Assembly (NCBI RefSeq): GCF_000344805.1
Contig: NC_020453.1
Coordinates: forward strand, 4,063,001 to 4,127,000
DNA from: Bradyrhizobium oligotrophicum S58
GTDB lineage: Bacteria; Pseudomonadota; Alphaproteobacteria; Rhizobiales; Xanthobacteraceae
Direction of reading: 5' to 3'
DNA: 64,000 nucleotides
Shown here: piece by piece, positions 9,002 to 17,600 of the stretch
Layout: each line of letters starts with the position of its first letter
Numbering within the stretch: the first letter of the stretch is position 1
Notes under the pieces: model-generated
What the model was told of the DNA's origin: nothing
The model's database searches: none
The model's input: the letters and a program-made list of their open reading frames with translations, nothing else
Made by a program: the position numbers and the translations under genes

Positions 9002-9699
9002 GCGCGCTCCTCGAGGTCAAGGGGCTCAAGTCCGGCTATGGCCGGATTCCGATCCTGTTCGGCGTCGACTTGACCGTGGCCGACGGCGAGTATCTCGGCA
9101 TTCTCGGCCACAACGGCATGGGCAAGACCACGGCGCTGCGGACCTTGATGGGGCATCTGCCGACCACCGACGGGTCTGTCGTGTTTGCCGGCAAGACCAT
9201 CACGCATCTCAAGCCGCACGAGCGCTCGCGGCTCGGCATTGGCCTGGTGCCGCAGGGACGCGAGATATTTCCGGATCTGTCGGTGCTGGAAAATCTGCGC
9301 ATGGGCCTCGCATCCGCGCCCAAGGAGGACCGTGCGGTCATCGACATGGTGCTGCAGGATTTCCCGCGGCTCGTCCGGCTGCTCGATCGTCGCGGCGGCG
9401 CGTTGTCCGGCGGCGAGCAGCAATTGCTGGCGCTGGCGCGCTGCCTCTGCACCAAGCCGAAGCTGATCCTGCTGGACGAGCCGACCGAAGGCATCCAGCC
9501 GTCGATCATCGAGGAGATCATCGAGACCCTGCTGGCGCTGAAGTCGCGCTGGAAGATGTCCCTGATCGTGGTCGAGCAGAACCTTGAATTCATTACGTCG
9601 TTGTCGGACCGCATCCTGCACATCCAGAAGGGACGCATTACCGAGGAACTCGACCGTGAGACTCTCCTGGCCCGGGAAGGTCAGATGGTCCCGAGCTAG
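8998..9699 (+). CDS. ABC transporter ATPase, LivF/UrtE family
   Basis: A 233-aa second nucleotide-binding subunit. It shows Walker A GHNGMGKTTALRTL (the HNGxGKTT form typical of LivF/UrtE), the Q-loop region LGIGLVPQGREIFPDLSV, signature LSGGEQQLLALAR, Walker B LILLDEPTEGIQPS and the H-region VVEQNLEF. It begins within the stop of the LivG-type gene. It completes a full HAAT transporter; the ATPase pair is followed 86 bases later by the amidase gene. Confidence 0.9.
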   Translation: MSALLEVKGLKSGYGRIPILFGVDLTVADGEYLGILGHNGMGKTTALRTLMGHLPTTDGSVVFAGKTITHLKPHERSRLGIGLVPQGREIFPDLSVLENLRMGLASAPKEDRAVIDMVLQDFPRLVRLLDRRGGALSGGEQQLLALARCLCTKPKLILLDEPTEGIQPSIIEEIIETLLALKSRWKMSLIVVEQNLEFITSLSDRILHIQKGRITEELDRETLLAREGQMVPS

Positions 9700-9707
9700 A
9701 GCCCGTA

Positions 9708-9725
9708 CCGGCGCGCGAGCGCCGG
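9708..9725 (+). terminator. Weak hairpin after the transporter operon
   Basis: CCGGCGC (9708-9714) and GCGCCGG (9719-9725) form a seven-base-pair stem with a GCGA loop, followed only by CCCTTTG. It may cause partial termination or mark an mRNA end between the transporter and amidase genes. The short T-run makes a strong terminator unlikely. Confidence 0.3.
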
Positions 9726-9785
9726 CCCTTTGAACTGACAATTTGCTGTTTCTGCCCAGCTTGTCCTCACAAGAAAGGATGACTC

Positions 9786-11300
9786 ATGTCCATCAAACGC
9801 CCGAATGCCGAGGAAGTCGCCGATCTCGCCGCCAGCCTGCACATGAACATGACGGTCGAGGAGGCCGCCGAATATCTCGCGCTGATGGGCGGGATGTTCG
9901 ATCAGTACGACATCATCGATGAGCTGCCGAACCCGCTGCCGCCGGTGAAATATCCGCGCACGCCAGGCGCCAAGCCGCCGGCGAAGGAGAACAAGTACAA
10001 CGCCTGGGCGATCAAGACCGAGGTGAAGGGGGCTGCGGGCGGCAAGCTCGCGGGCCGCACCGTCGTGCTCAAGGACAACGTCGCTCTCGCCGGCGTTCCC
10101 ATGATGAACGGCTCGACCACCCTCGAAGGCTTCATCCCGGCCGCCGACGCCACCATCGTGTCCCGCATCCTCGATGCCGGCGGCACCATCGTCGGCAAGG
10201 CGGTGTGCGAGCATTTCTGCCTGTCCGGCGGCAGCCACACCTCCGATCCGGCGCCGGTGCACAACCCCTGGAAGATGGGCTATTCGGCCGGCGGCTCGTC
10301 CTCGGGCAGCGCCGCACTGGTGGCGGCCGGCGAGGTCGACATGTCTATCGGCGGCGACCAGGGCGGTTCGATCCGCATCCCCGCGTCCTATTGCGGCATC
10401 TACGGCATGAAGGCGACGCATGGTCTCGTGCCCTACACCGGCGTGATGCCGATCGAGTCGACGATCGACCACACCGGCCCGATGACGGCCAACGTCAAGG
10501 ACAATGCGCTGCTGCTCGAAGTCCTGGCCGGCGCCGACGGCTTCGATCCGCGCCAATACGCCCCGAAGGTTTCGGCCTACACCGAGGCGCTCGGCAAGGG
10601 CGTCAAGGGCCTCAAGATCGGCGTGCTCAAGGAGGGCTTCAGCGCTCCGAACATGGAAGAGGGCGTCGTGTCCAAGGTCAAGGCCGGCGCTGAGCGCTTC
10701 GCCAAGATGGGCGCCTCGGTGTCGGAGGTCTCGATCCCCGAGCACATGCATGCGCTGGCGGCGTGGAATCCGATCACGCTCGAAGGTTTCCTGGTGCAGA
10801 TGATGCTCGGCAACGGCATGGGTTTCAACTGGAAGGGCCTGTACGACGTCGGCCTGCTCGATGCGCATTCCGGCTGGCGCACCCGCGCCGACGATCTCTC
10901 CGTGACCTTGAAGCTGACCATGCTGGTCGGGCAGTGGGGCCTGGAGCACTATCGCGGCCGCTACTACGCCAAGTCGCGCAACATCGCGATCCAGGCCAAG
11001 GCCGCCTATGACGCCATGTTCGGCTCCTACGACCTCTTGCTGATGCCGACCTTGCCCTGCGTCGCCACGCCGATCCCGGCCAAGGACGCGCCGCTCGCCG
11101 AAGTCGTGCAGCGCGCCTTCGAGATGACGGCGACGACCAGCCCGTTCGACGTGACAGGTCATCCGGCGATGACCCTGCCGTGCGGACTCTCGGACGGCCT
11201 GCCGGTTGGCCTGATGCTGATCGGCAAGGACTACGCCGAGTCCACCATCTACCAGGCGGCGGCGGCGTTCGAGGCCGACGGCGACTGGAAAAAGTTCTGA
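9786..11300 (+). CDS. Amidase-signature (AS) family amidohydrolase
   Basis: A 504-aa cytoplasmic amidase. The Ser-cisSer-Lys triad can be placed: Lys96 in VVLKDN, the cis-Ser around residue 171 in [13 protein letters not shown], and nucleophile Ser195 in [13 protein letters not shown]. An extra N-terminal region of about 70 residues ([15 protein letters not shown]..) and the overall length resemble the aliphatic/nitrile-pathway AS amidases rather than GatA. It would hydrolyse an imported amide to acid plus ammonia. An AAGGA ribosome site precedes the ATG. It lies between the amide-type transporter and the urease operon and overlaps the next gene by one base. The substrate is not known; a ureido substrate yielding urea for the urease would fit but is inference. 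Confidence 0.88.
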   Translation: MSIKRPNAEEVADLAASLHMNMTVEEAAEYLALMGGMFDQYDIIDELPNPLPPVKYPRTPGAKPPAKENKYNAWAIKTEVKGAAGGKLAGRTVVLKDNVALAGVPMMNGSTTLEGFIPAADATIVSRILDAGGTIVGKAVCEHFCLSGGSHTSDPAPVHNPWKMGYSAGGSSSGSAALVAAGEVDMSIGGDQGGSIRIPASYCGIYGMKATHGLVPYTGVMPIESTIDHTGPMTANVKDNALLLEVLAGADGFDPRQYAPKVSAYTEALGKGVKGLKIGVLKEGFSAPNMEEGVVSKVKAGAERFAKMGASVSEVSIPEHMHALAAWNPITLEGFLVQMMLGNGMGFNWKGLYDVGLLDAHSGWRTRADDLSVTLKLTMLVGQWGLEHYRGRYYAKSRNIAIQAKAAYDAMFGSYDLLLMPTLPCVATPIPAKDAPLAEVVQRAFEMTATTSPFDVTGHPAMTLPCGLSDGLPVGLMLIGKDYAESTIYQAAAAFEADGDWKKF

Positions 11301-11602
11301 TGATCACCATCACCGCGGTCATCAGGGCCAAGCCGGGACATGAGGCCACGATGCGCGACGCTCTTGTCGCCGTCGCGGCCCATGTCGCGGCCAACGAGCC
11401 GGAGACGATCGGGTTCTTCATCTCGCAGAGCGAGACCGAGCCCGGTCTGTTCACGACCTATGAGCGCTTTACCGACCAGGCCGCGATGGATCGCCACAAT
11501 ACGTCGGCGCCAGTTGCGACCTTCTTCGGCATCGCCAAGCCGATCCTCGACGGCGAAGTCATTCTCGTGACCTCGCAGGAGGTCTCGGCGACGCTGCGGT
11601 AG
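11300..11602 (+). CDS. ABM-fold (antibiotic biosynthesis monooxygenase-like) small protein
   Basis: A 100-aa protein reading [22 protein letters not shown]..., then SQSETEPGLFTTYERFTDQAAMDRHNTSAP. This is the ABM/YgiN dimeric alpha-beta barrel pattern: strand with KPG(H/K)E, a helix, an ExYE(R/Q)(F/Y) strand and a helix with H near the end. Members include quinol monooxygenases and many uncharacterised partners of catabolic enzymes. It starts within the amidase stop codon (TGATG), so it should be made in step with the amidase. Its role in amide breakdown is unknown. Confidence 0.75.
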   Translation: MITITAVIRAKPGHEATMRDALVAVAAHVAANEPETIGFFISQSETEPGLFTTYERFTDQAAMDRHNTSAPVATFFGIAKPILDGEVILVTSQEVSATLR

Positions 11603-11636
11603 GACGCTGAAAGAGGCAAGCAAGCCAACCGTCCTT

Positions 11637-11666
11637 CGAGACGCCCGCCTCTTGGCGGACGTCTCG
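11637..11666. repeat. Short palindromic intergenic repeat (type A)
   Basis: CGAGACG (11637-11643) pairs with CGTCTCG (11660-11666), and inside it CCGCC (11645-11649) pairs with GGCGG (11654-11658) around a TCTT loop. The flanks, CCTTCGAGACGC on the left and ACCATGAGGCC on the right, resemble a dispersed Bradyrhizobium-type palindrome I recognise from general knowledge. It sits in the leader between the amidase pair and ureE and could also act as a weak terminator. Confidence 0.5.
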
Positions 11667-11722
11667 AACCATGAGGCCCCAATTCGAACGACGAGCGCCG
11701 AGCAACAAGAGGAACCACGCCG

Positions 11723-12172
11723 ATGCTCCGTCTGCACGGCATCATGGGACGAGCCGACGACAAGGCCTATGCCGGCCGCATCCACGCGCTAGAGCATCGC
11801 GGCGGCATCGAGCTGTTGTTCGTGCCGCCGGCCGATGCCGGACGCAAGCGTTTCCGCCTGACCACCGACCGCGGCACCGATTGCGCCGTCAGCCTCGATC
11901 GCGACGAGGAACTGGTCGACGGCGCGGTGCTGCATCTCGACACGGAACGCGCGATCATCGCCCGCTTCGGCGAGCAGCAGGTCCTGCGCCTCAAGGCGCA
12001 CGACAATGCGAGCGCGCTGAAGCTGGGCTGGCACGCCGGCAATCTGCACTGGCGCGTCCGCTTCGAAGGCGATTGCCTCGTCGTGCTGCTCGACGCGCCC
12101 ATCGAGAGCTATCGTGCGCGCATTCTACCGCTGCTCGAGTCCGGTGAGGTCGTGGAGCGTGGCGATGTTTGA
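11723..12172 (+). CDS. ureE: Urease accessory protein UreE
   Basis: A 149-aa nickel chaperone that delivers Ni2+ to the UreFGD-apourease complex. The N-terminal half matches the UreE N-domain (FRLTTDRGTDCAVSLDRDEEL, then GAVLH); the C-terminal domain has LKLGWHAGNLHWRV, corresponding to the LG(Y/W)HLGNRH nickel-binding segment. No histidine-rich tail is present, as in many rhizobial UreE proteins. It is the first gene of the urease operon, an uncommon position, and overlaps ureF by eight bases. Confidence 0.88.
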   Translation: MLRLHGIMGRADDKAYAGRIHALEHRGGIELLFVPPADAGRKRFRLTTDRGTDCAVSLDRDEELVDGAVLHLDTERAIIARFGEQQVLRLKAHDNASALKLGWHAGNLHWRVRFEGDCLVVLLDAPIESYRARILPLLESGEVVERGDV

Positions 12173-12842
12173 CCGGTCCGAGGCGCTCGCTCTGCTGCAA
12201 CTCGGCGACAGCGCGTTTCCGGCCGGCGGCTTTGCATTCTCCTGGGGCATCGAGGGCCTCGCCGCCGACGGCCTGCTGTCCGGGCATGACGATCTCGACG
12301 ATGTCATCGCCGATCATCTGGCCCAGCGCTGGGCGACGATGGATCGCATCCTGCTCCGGCGCGCCTGGCACGCCGACGATACCGCCGCGATGGCAGGCGT
12401 AGATCGCCTCGCCGAGGCCGCGACGCCGTCGGCCGAGATGCGCGAGGGCTCGCGGCGCGCGGGCAGGGCGCTGCTCGGCGTCTGGGTCAAGCTCACTGGT
12501 GCCTTGTCGATCGCCTATCGCGCGCGCGTCTCCGCCGATCCCAGGCTCGGCCATCTGCCGGTCGTGCAGGCGATCACCGGCCGTGATGCCGGCCTCGGCC
12601 TCGACGCCGCCGAGTTGGTGTCCGGCTGGACGCTGGTTACGGGCCTCGTCAGCGCTGCCGTGCGGCTCGGCTTGATCGGCCACATCGAGTCGCAGCGCAG
12701 CCTGGCGCGCGGCCGCGCGCTGCTCTCTGACGTCCTCACTGATACGCCCGACCACGACGCCATCCCGTCGAGCTTCACGCCCTTCATCGACATCGCAGTG
12801 TCGCGCGGTCCGCTGCGGCACGTGCGCATGTTCACGACCTGA
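12165..12842 (+). CDS. ureF: Urease accessory protein UreF
   Basis: A 225-aa all-helical protein that binds UreD and acts on the UreG GTPase during nickel-centre assembly. Signature segments are LLQLGDSAFPAGGFAFSWGIE near the N-terminus and a C-terminal FTPFIDIAVSRGPLRHVRMF (usually ...sHe.lhsRlF). The ATG at 12165 is preferred, with GTGGAG upstream; it overlaps the ureE stop by eight bases, pointing to translational coupling. Confidence 0.9.
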   Translation: MFDRSEALALLQLGDSAFPAGGFAFSWGIEGLAADGLLSGHDDLDDVIADHLAQRWATMDRILLRRAWHADDTAAMAGVDRLAEAATPSAEMREGSRRAGRALLGVWVKLTGALSIAYRARVSADPRLGHLPVVQAITGRDAGLGLDAAELVSGWTLVTGLVSAAVRLGLIGHIESQRSLARGRALLSDVLTDTPDHDAIPSSFTPFIDIAVSRGPLRHVRMFTT

Positions 12843-12853
12843 GAGGCTGCGCC

Positions 12854-13552
12854 ATGATGAACCTGTCGCCGACTGAGCTCGATCGTCTCGTGATCTTCAA
12901 CGCCGCGCAGATGGCGCGGCGCAACCGCTCGCTCGGCATCAAGCTGAGCCATCCCGAGGCGGTGGCCTACATCACCGACGAGGTGATGACCGCGGCGCGA
13001 CGCAATCTGCCTTATGCCGAGATCCGCGACATGGCCGGACGGCTGCTCACGACCGATGACGTCGAGCCCGGCGTCGCCCAGATGATCCCGATGCTCTATG
13101 TCGAGCTGATGTTCGCCGAGGGCACCAAGGTGATGGCGCTGTTCGAGCCGATCCAGCCGGCCGAAGGCGCAGTGCATGATGCGACCGTGGCCGGCGAGAT
13201 CATCGAAGGCGCTGGCGATATCGAGATGTTCACCGCGCTGCCGGCTGTCAGCATCGACGTCGTCAACACCGGGGATCGCGACATCCAGGTGCGCAGCCAT
13301 ACCCATTTCTTCGAGGTCAACCGCGCGCTGCGCTTCGACCGCGCCGCGGCCTGGGGCATGAAGATCGATCGGCCCGCCGGGCTCGGGATGCGGTTCGAAC
13401 CGGGGATCTTCAAATCGGTGCGGCTGGTGCCGATCATGGGCGATCGCATCGTGCGCGGCCAGGCCGGGCTGGTCAACGGCCCCCTCGATGCTCCCGGTGC
13501 GCGCGACGCCGCGCTGAAGCTCGCGCAGTCGCGCGGCTATCTCGGAGCGTAA
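12854..13552 (+). CDS. ureAB: Fused urease gamma/beta subunit (UreAB)
   Basis: A 232-aa structural subunit in which UreA and UreB are one chain. Residues 1-100 are the gamma part (MNLSPTELDRLVIFNAAQMARR, then LPYAEIRDMAGRLL and VELMFAEGTKVMALFEPI). A linker of about 15 residues leads into the beta part, residues 117-232, beginning GEIIEGAGDIEMF with VNTGDRDIQVRSHTHFFEVN and GMRFEPG. Most bacteria encode these as separate proteins; fusions are known in Helicobacter and some other bacteria. The gene lies directly before ureC with a three-base gap. Confidence 0.9.
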   Translation: MMNLSPTELDRLVIFNAAQMARRNRSLGIKLSHPEAVAYITDEVMTAARRNLPYAEIRDMAGRLLTTDDVEPGVAQMIPMLYVELMFAEGTKVMALFEPIQPAEGAVHDATVAGEIIEGAGDIEMFTALPAVSIDVVNTGDRDIQVRSHTHFFEVNRALRFDRAAAWGMKIDRPAGLGMRFEPGIFKSVRLVPIMGDRIVRGQAGLVNGPLDAPGARDAALKLAQSRGYLGA

Positions 13553-13555
13553 GTC

Positions 13556-15262
13556 ATGGCCACACTCACCCGCCGCGCCTATGCCGAACTGTACGGTCCG
13601 ACCAAGGGCGATCTGATCCGGCTCGCCGACACCAGCCTGCTCGCCGAAATCGAGCACGACTACACGACCTATGGCCATGAGCTGCTGGTCGGTGCCGGCA
13701 AGAACATCCGCGACGGCGAGGCCGTCGCGGCGCACCGGACGTCGCAGCACAAGGCCCTCGACGTCGTCGTCAAGAATGCGACCATCGTCGACGCCGTGAT
13801 CGGCATCGTGAAGGCCGACATCGGTATCCGCGACGGCCGCATCGTCGGGATCGGCAAGGCCGGCAACCCCGACATCATGCCGGACGTGCACCCGGACATG
13901 GTGGTCGGCCACACCACTGCGCCGATCGCCGGTGGTCCGTTCATCGTCACGGCGGGCGCGATCGAGAGCCACGCCCACCTGATCTCGCCGGAGCAGTCGG
14001 ACCATGCGCTCGCCGGCGGCACCACGACGATGGTCGGCAACGGCTCGGGGCCGGTGTTCGACGTCGGTTCGGGCTCGGGGCCGAACTTCGGTCACTTCCT
14101 CAAATCGATCGAGTTCTCGCCGCTGAACTACGCGCTGTTCGGTCGCGGCGGCTCCAATCCGGAAGCGGTGGAGGAGGCGGTCGCAGCCGGCGGCATGTCG
14201 GTCAAGATCCACGAGGATTTTGGCGCGGCGCCTGATGTCATCGACAACACCCTGATCGCGGCCGACCGTAACGACTTCGCCGTCCATCTGCACACGGATT
14301 CGATCAACGAATACGGCTTCTGCGAGGACACGATGGCGGCGGTCGATGGCCGCACCATCCACATGTATCACGTCGAGGGCGCTGGCGGCGGCCACGCGCC
14401 GGACCTGCTCAAGGTCGTGTCCTGGCCCAACGTCATTCCATCCTCGACCAACCCGACCAATCCCTACACCTCCTATGGCATGGAGGAGGGCGTGCCGATG
14501 ACGATGATCTGTCATCAGCTCAACTACAACGCCCCCGAAGACGTCATGTTCGGCGAGGCGCGGGTGCGCGCGCAGTCGATGGCCGCGGAGGACTTTCTGC
14601 ACGACATGGGCGCGATCTCGATCTTCGGCACCGACACGCAAGGGATGGGACGGCTGGCCGAGAACGTCGCCAAATGCTGGCAGCTCGCCAGCGTGATGAA
14701 GGATCGCATCGGCCGGCTGCCGGAGGAGACGACAGATCGCGCCGACAATGAACGCATCAAGCGCTACATTGCCAAGCTTACGATCAACCCCGCTGTTGCC
14801 GTCGGCATCGATCATGTGGTCGGCTCGATCGAGGTCGGCAAGATGGCCGATCTGGTGTTGTGGCCACGCGCCTCTTTCGGGCTGAAGCCGTACATGGTGA
14901 TCAAGAACGGCTTCCCGGTGTGGGCGGCGATGGGCGACGGCAATGGCAGCCTCGGTCTGTCGGAGCCGATGATCCAGAAGCGGATGTGGGGCGCGCTCGG
15001 CGCGGCGCCGCAGCGGCTCGGCTTCAACTTCATGTCGAAGCTCGCGGTCGACGCCGGCATCCGCGCCAGGCTCGGGCTCGGACGCGAGACGGTGCAGATC
15101 AAGAACGTCCGCCGGCTGCGCAAGACCGACATGGTCCGCAACGCCGCGATGCCGCATGTCGAGGTCGATCCGCAGACCTTCGAGGTGCGCGCCGACGGCA
15201 AGCTGTTGATGTGTCCGCCGGCCACGACCGTGCCGCTCGCCCGGAGGTTCATGCTGCGATGA
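13556..15262 (+). CDS. ureC: Urease alpha (catalytic) subunit, divergent type
   Basis: A 568-aa nickel hydrolase converting urea to ammonia and carbamate. Catalytic positions are present and mostly keep Klebsiella numbering: H139/H141 (SHAH; 134/136 in Klebsiella), carbamylated K217 and H219 in VKIHED, H246 in HLHTD, H272 in YHVEGAGGG, flap C319-H320, and D360 in TDTQGMGR. Several signatures differ from ordinary ureases: [10 protein letters not shown] instead of the THIHWICPQQ-type motif, and flap ICHQLN instead of VCHHLD. It is thus a complete but clearly divergent urease. The start has a GGAGCG site, and the gene overlaps ureG by four bases. Confidence 0.93.
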   Translation: MATLTRRAYAELYGPTKGDLIRLADTSLLAEIEHDYTTYGHELLVGAGKNIRDGEAVAAHRTSQHKALDVVVKNATIVDAVIGIVKADIGIRDGRIVGIGKAGNPDIMPDVHPDMVVGHTTAPIAGGPFIVTAGAIESHAHLISPEQSDHALAGGTTTMVGNGSGPVFDVGSGSGPNFGHFLKSIEFSPLNYALFGRGGSNPEAVEEAVAAGGMSVKIHEDFGAAPDVIDNTLIAADRNDFAVHLHTDSINEYGFCEDTMAAVDGRTIHMYHVEGAGGGHAPDLLKVVSWPNVIPSSTNPTNPYTSYGMEEGVPMTMICHQLNYNAPEDVMFGEARVRAQSMAAEDFLHDMGAISIFGTDTQGMGRLAENVAKCWQLASVMKDRIGRLPEETTDRADNERIKRYIAKLTINPAVAVGIDHVVGSIEVGKMADLVLWPRASFGLKPYMVIKNGFPVWAAMGDGNGSLGLSEPMIQKRMWGALGAAPQRLGFNFMSKLAVDAGIRARLGLGRETVQIKNVRRLRKTDMVRNAAMPHVEVDPQTFEVRADGKLLMCPPATTVPLARRFMLR

Positions 15263-15903
15263 GCCGTCTCGCTCTCACCCGTGCCGACGCCCCGATGACC
15301 GCCGCGCGCGTCGGCATCGGCGGGCCCGTCGGTTCCGGCAAGACCGCATTGGTCGAGCGTCTGATCCCGGCGCTGCAGGCGCGCGGCATCGACATCGCCG
15401 TCATCACCAATGATCTCGTCACGGCAGAGGATGCCGAGCGCGTCCGCCGCTCCGGCCTGATCGATCCGGAGAGGGTGTCGGCGGTGGAGGCGGGCGCCTG
15501 TCCGCACACCGTGATCCGCGAGGACCCGACGCTCAACATCGAGGCCGCCGACGAGTTGGAGCGGCGCTTTCCCGGCGTCGAGCTGATCCTGCTCGAGAGC
15601 GGCGGCGACAATCTCGCCTCGACCTTCTCCCGCGACCTCACCGACTTCTGGATGTTCGTGATCGACGTTGCCGGCGGCGACGACATCCCGCGCAAGCGCG
15701 GCCCCGGCGTGATCCGCGCCGATCTCCTCGTCATCAACAAGGTCGATCTCGCCCCTCATGTCGGCGTCGACCTTGCGCGCATGCAGCGCGAGGCCACGGA
15801 GGTGCGCGGCGGCCGGCCGGTGCTGTTGACCAACTGCCGGCGCGGCGAGGGCATCGAGGCGATCGTCGATCTCTTGGAGCGCGAGGTGCTGTTCCGCACG
15901 TGA
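15259..15903 (+). CDS. ureG: Urease accessory GTPase UreG
   Basis: A 214-aa SIMIBI-class GTPase that couples GTP hydrolysis to nickel insertion. The P-loop is [15 protein letters not shown], followed by [22 protein letters not shown] and the metal-binding [14 protein letters not shown] (the C-P-H motif). [12 protein letters not shown] and the guanine-specificity NKVD complete the family. The start is the ATG within the ureC stop (ATGA). The chain is of normal length and has no N-terminal His-rich extension. Confidence 0.94.
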   Translation: MSRLALTRADAPMTAARVGIGGPVGSGKTALVERLIPALQARGIDIAVITNDLVTAEDAERVRRSGLIDPERVSAVEAGACPHTVIREDPTLNIEAADELERRFPGVELILLESGGDNLASTFSRDLTDFWMFVIDVAGGDDIPRKRGPGVIRADLLVINKVDLAPHVGVDLARMQREATEVRGGRPVLLTNCRRGEGIEAIVDLLEREVLFRT

Positions 15904-16760
15904 GCGCTTCATCCCCAGAGCCGCCGCGCCTCGACCTCTCCTTCGTCCGCCGCGGCGGCCGCACCGTGATCGACCGGCGCTTGTTCGCCTGGCCGTTCGT
16001 GCTGACGCGCAGCTTCCACACGGACGTCGCGCGCCCGGATGTTCTCAGTGTGATCCTGCAGACCGGCAGCGGCGCCGTGCATGGCGAGGACCGGCTGGCG
16101 CAGCGCTTCACGCTGCATGTGGATGCGGCCGTTTCGATCACGACGCAGGGTGCGACGTCAGTGCATCGCGCCGAGCCCGGCGTGCGCGCCATGGAGCAGG
16201 TGCTGCTTCGTGTCGAGAGGGGCGCGTCGCTCGACTACAGACCGGAGCCCCGCATCCTGTTTCCCGATGCCGCCTTGTGCCAGGTGCTCGAATTGGACTG
16301 CGCGCAAGACGTCTCGGCGCTCGTCACGGACGCCTTCACGATGCACGACCCCAACGGGCTGGGCCGCCTGTTCCGCGAGCTCGACTCCACGCTGATCGTG
16401 CGCAGGTCTGGCGAGGAGCCGATGCTGATCGATCGCATGCACCTGCGCAATCCGGCGGCCGCTGCCTTCAAGGGCCACCGCGCCTTCGGCTCTGCTGTGC
16501 TGATGCGGCCGCAGAGGCAGGACCTCGCTGCGATCCGCCTGCGTCTCGCCGATGCACTCGCGTGCGTCGGCGGCCTGTATGCCGCGGCGAGCCTGCTGCC
16601 TGATAGCGCCGGTATCGGTGTTCGCCTTGCGGCCTGCGAGATGCAGCAGCTCCGCGCCGGCTTCGACGCGGTTGCGGCGGTCCATCGCGACATCGATCTC
16701 GGCGCGCGCGCAGCTCAAGCGCCGAGCGCGTCCGCCACGGCGCGGCCGACGGCGGCATGA
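15900..16760 (+). CDS. ureD: Urease accessory protein UreD
   Basis: A 286-aa scaffold that binds apourease and recruits UreF/UreG. Family features include [30 protein letters not shown] near the N-terminus, [33 protein letters not shown] and RMHLRNP. Translation probably starts at the GTG overlapping the ureG stop (GTGA at 15900). It closes the operon, whereas in many urease operons ureD is first. Its last 46 bases overlap the 3' end of the convergent beta-lactamase gene. Confidence 0.87.
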   Translation: MSASSPEPPRLDLSFVRRGGRTVIDRRLFAWPFVLTRSFHTDVARPDVLSVILQTGSGAVHGEDRLAQRFTLHVDAAVSITTQGATSVHRAEPGVRAMEQVLLRVERGASLDYRPEPRILFPDAALCQVLELDCAQDVSALVTDAFTMHDPNGLGRLFRELDSTLIVRRSGEEPMLIDRMHLRNPAAAAFKGHRAFGSAVLMRPQRQDLAAIRLRLADALACVGGLYAAASLLPDSAGIGVRLAACEMQQLRAGFDAVAAVHRDIDLGARAAQAPSASATARPTAA

Positions 16761-17584
16761 ACCGCGTTGCGCCTGTCGTCACCGGCCTTGGTCTCGGTCA
16801 GATAGCTCGTCACGATCACGGGTGCGCGCCCTGAAGGCCAGATCACGGCGACGTCGTTGGCGCTGCCGTGCTCGCCCGTACCGGTCTTGTCGCCGACGCG
16901 CCATTCTGCGGGCAAGCCCGCGCGCAGCCGGGCACCGCCGGTCTTGCAGGCGATCAGCCAGGCCGTCAGCTGATCGCGGGAGGCGGGCAACAGTGCATTG
17001 CCGGTCGTCAGCTTGGCCAGGGTCTGCGCCATCGCGGCTGGCGTCGTGGTGTCCCTCGGATCTCCCGGCACGCTTTCATTGAGCTCGGGCTCGATGCGGT
17101 CGAGCCGGGTGACGGCGTCGCCGAAGCCGCGGATCGCGCGGGTCAGGCCAGCCGGGCCGCCGAGCGTCGCCAGCAGCAGGTTCGCCGCCGTGTTGTCGCT
17201 GAGCGTCACGGCGGCGTCGCACAGCTCGCCGACCGACAGGCCGGACGTGCCGACATAGGCCTTGGTCACCGGTGCGTAGGACAGGATGTCTCCTTGCGCG
17301 ATCGGAATCCGTCGCGCCAGCTGCTCGGTGCCGACATCGACCTTGCCGAGAATGGCAGCCGCCAGCAGTGCCTTGAAGGTGCTGCACATCGGGAACCGCT
17401 CGTCGAGCCGATGGCCGCTCAGCGCCCCGCTCGCGGTGTCGAGCAGCGCCACGCCGAGCCGGCCGCCGCTGTCGGCTTCGATGCCGGCGATGGTCGCCTG
17501 CAGGTCGGCGGCAACCGCCGGCTTCGCCACCAGCAGCGGCACGAATGCGAGCGGAAACAATTGCCGCCGTGTATAGATCGTCAT
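16715..17584 (-). CDS. Class A beta-lactamase
   Basis: A 289-aa serine beta-lactamase. The N-terminus MTIYTRRQLFPLAF.. runs into a hydrophobic segment ending PAVAA, an export signal with a possible weak Tat motif. Catalytic elements are S68-x-x-K71 (CSTFK), the SDN loop at 129-131, omega-loop E165 in IEPELNE, and K233-T-G (DKTGTG). The cysteine before the active serine has no partner at Ambler 238, so the carbapenemase-type disulphide is absent. The ATG at 17584 is chosen because the signal peptide begins there; longer forms run through xthA. No ampR-like regulator is adjacent. Confidence 0.9.
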   Translation of the reverse strand: MTIYTRRQLFPLAFVPLLVAKPAVAADLQATIAGIEADSGGRLGVALLDTASGALSGHRLDERFPMCSTFKALLAAAILGKVDVGTEQLARRIPIAQGDILSYAPVTKAYVGTSGLSVGELCDAAVTLSDNTAANLLLATLGGPAGLTRAIRGFGDAVTRLDRIEPELNESVPGDPRDTTTPAAMAQTLAKLTTGNALLPASRDQLTAWLIACKTGGARLRAGLPAEWRVGDKTGTGEHGSANDVAVIWPSGRAPVIVTSYLTETKAGDDRRNAVHAAVGRAVADALGA

Positions 17585-17600
17585 GGGCCGTCCTTCGAAT

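Noticed and set aside
12515..15157. An 880-codon open frame on the minus strand opposite ureF, ureAB and ureC
   Set aside because: The plus-strand frames encode complete urease proteins with all motifs; the reverse frame has Arg/Asp/His-rich low-grade composition and no family features. Long antisense frames are expected at this GC content.
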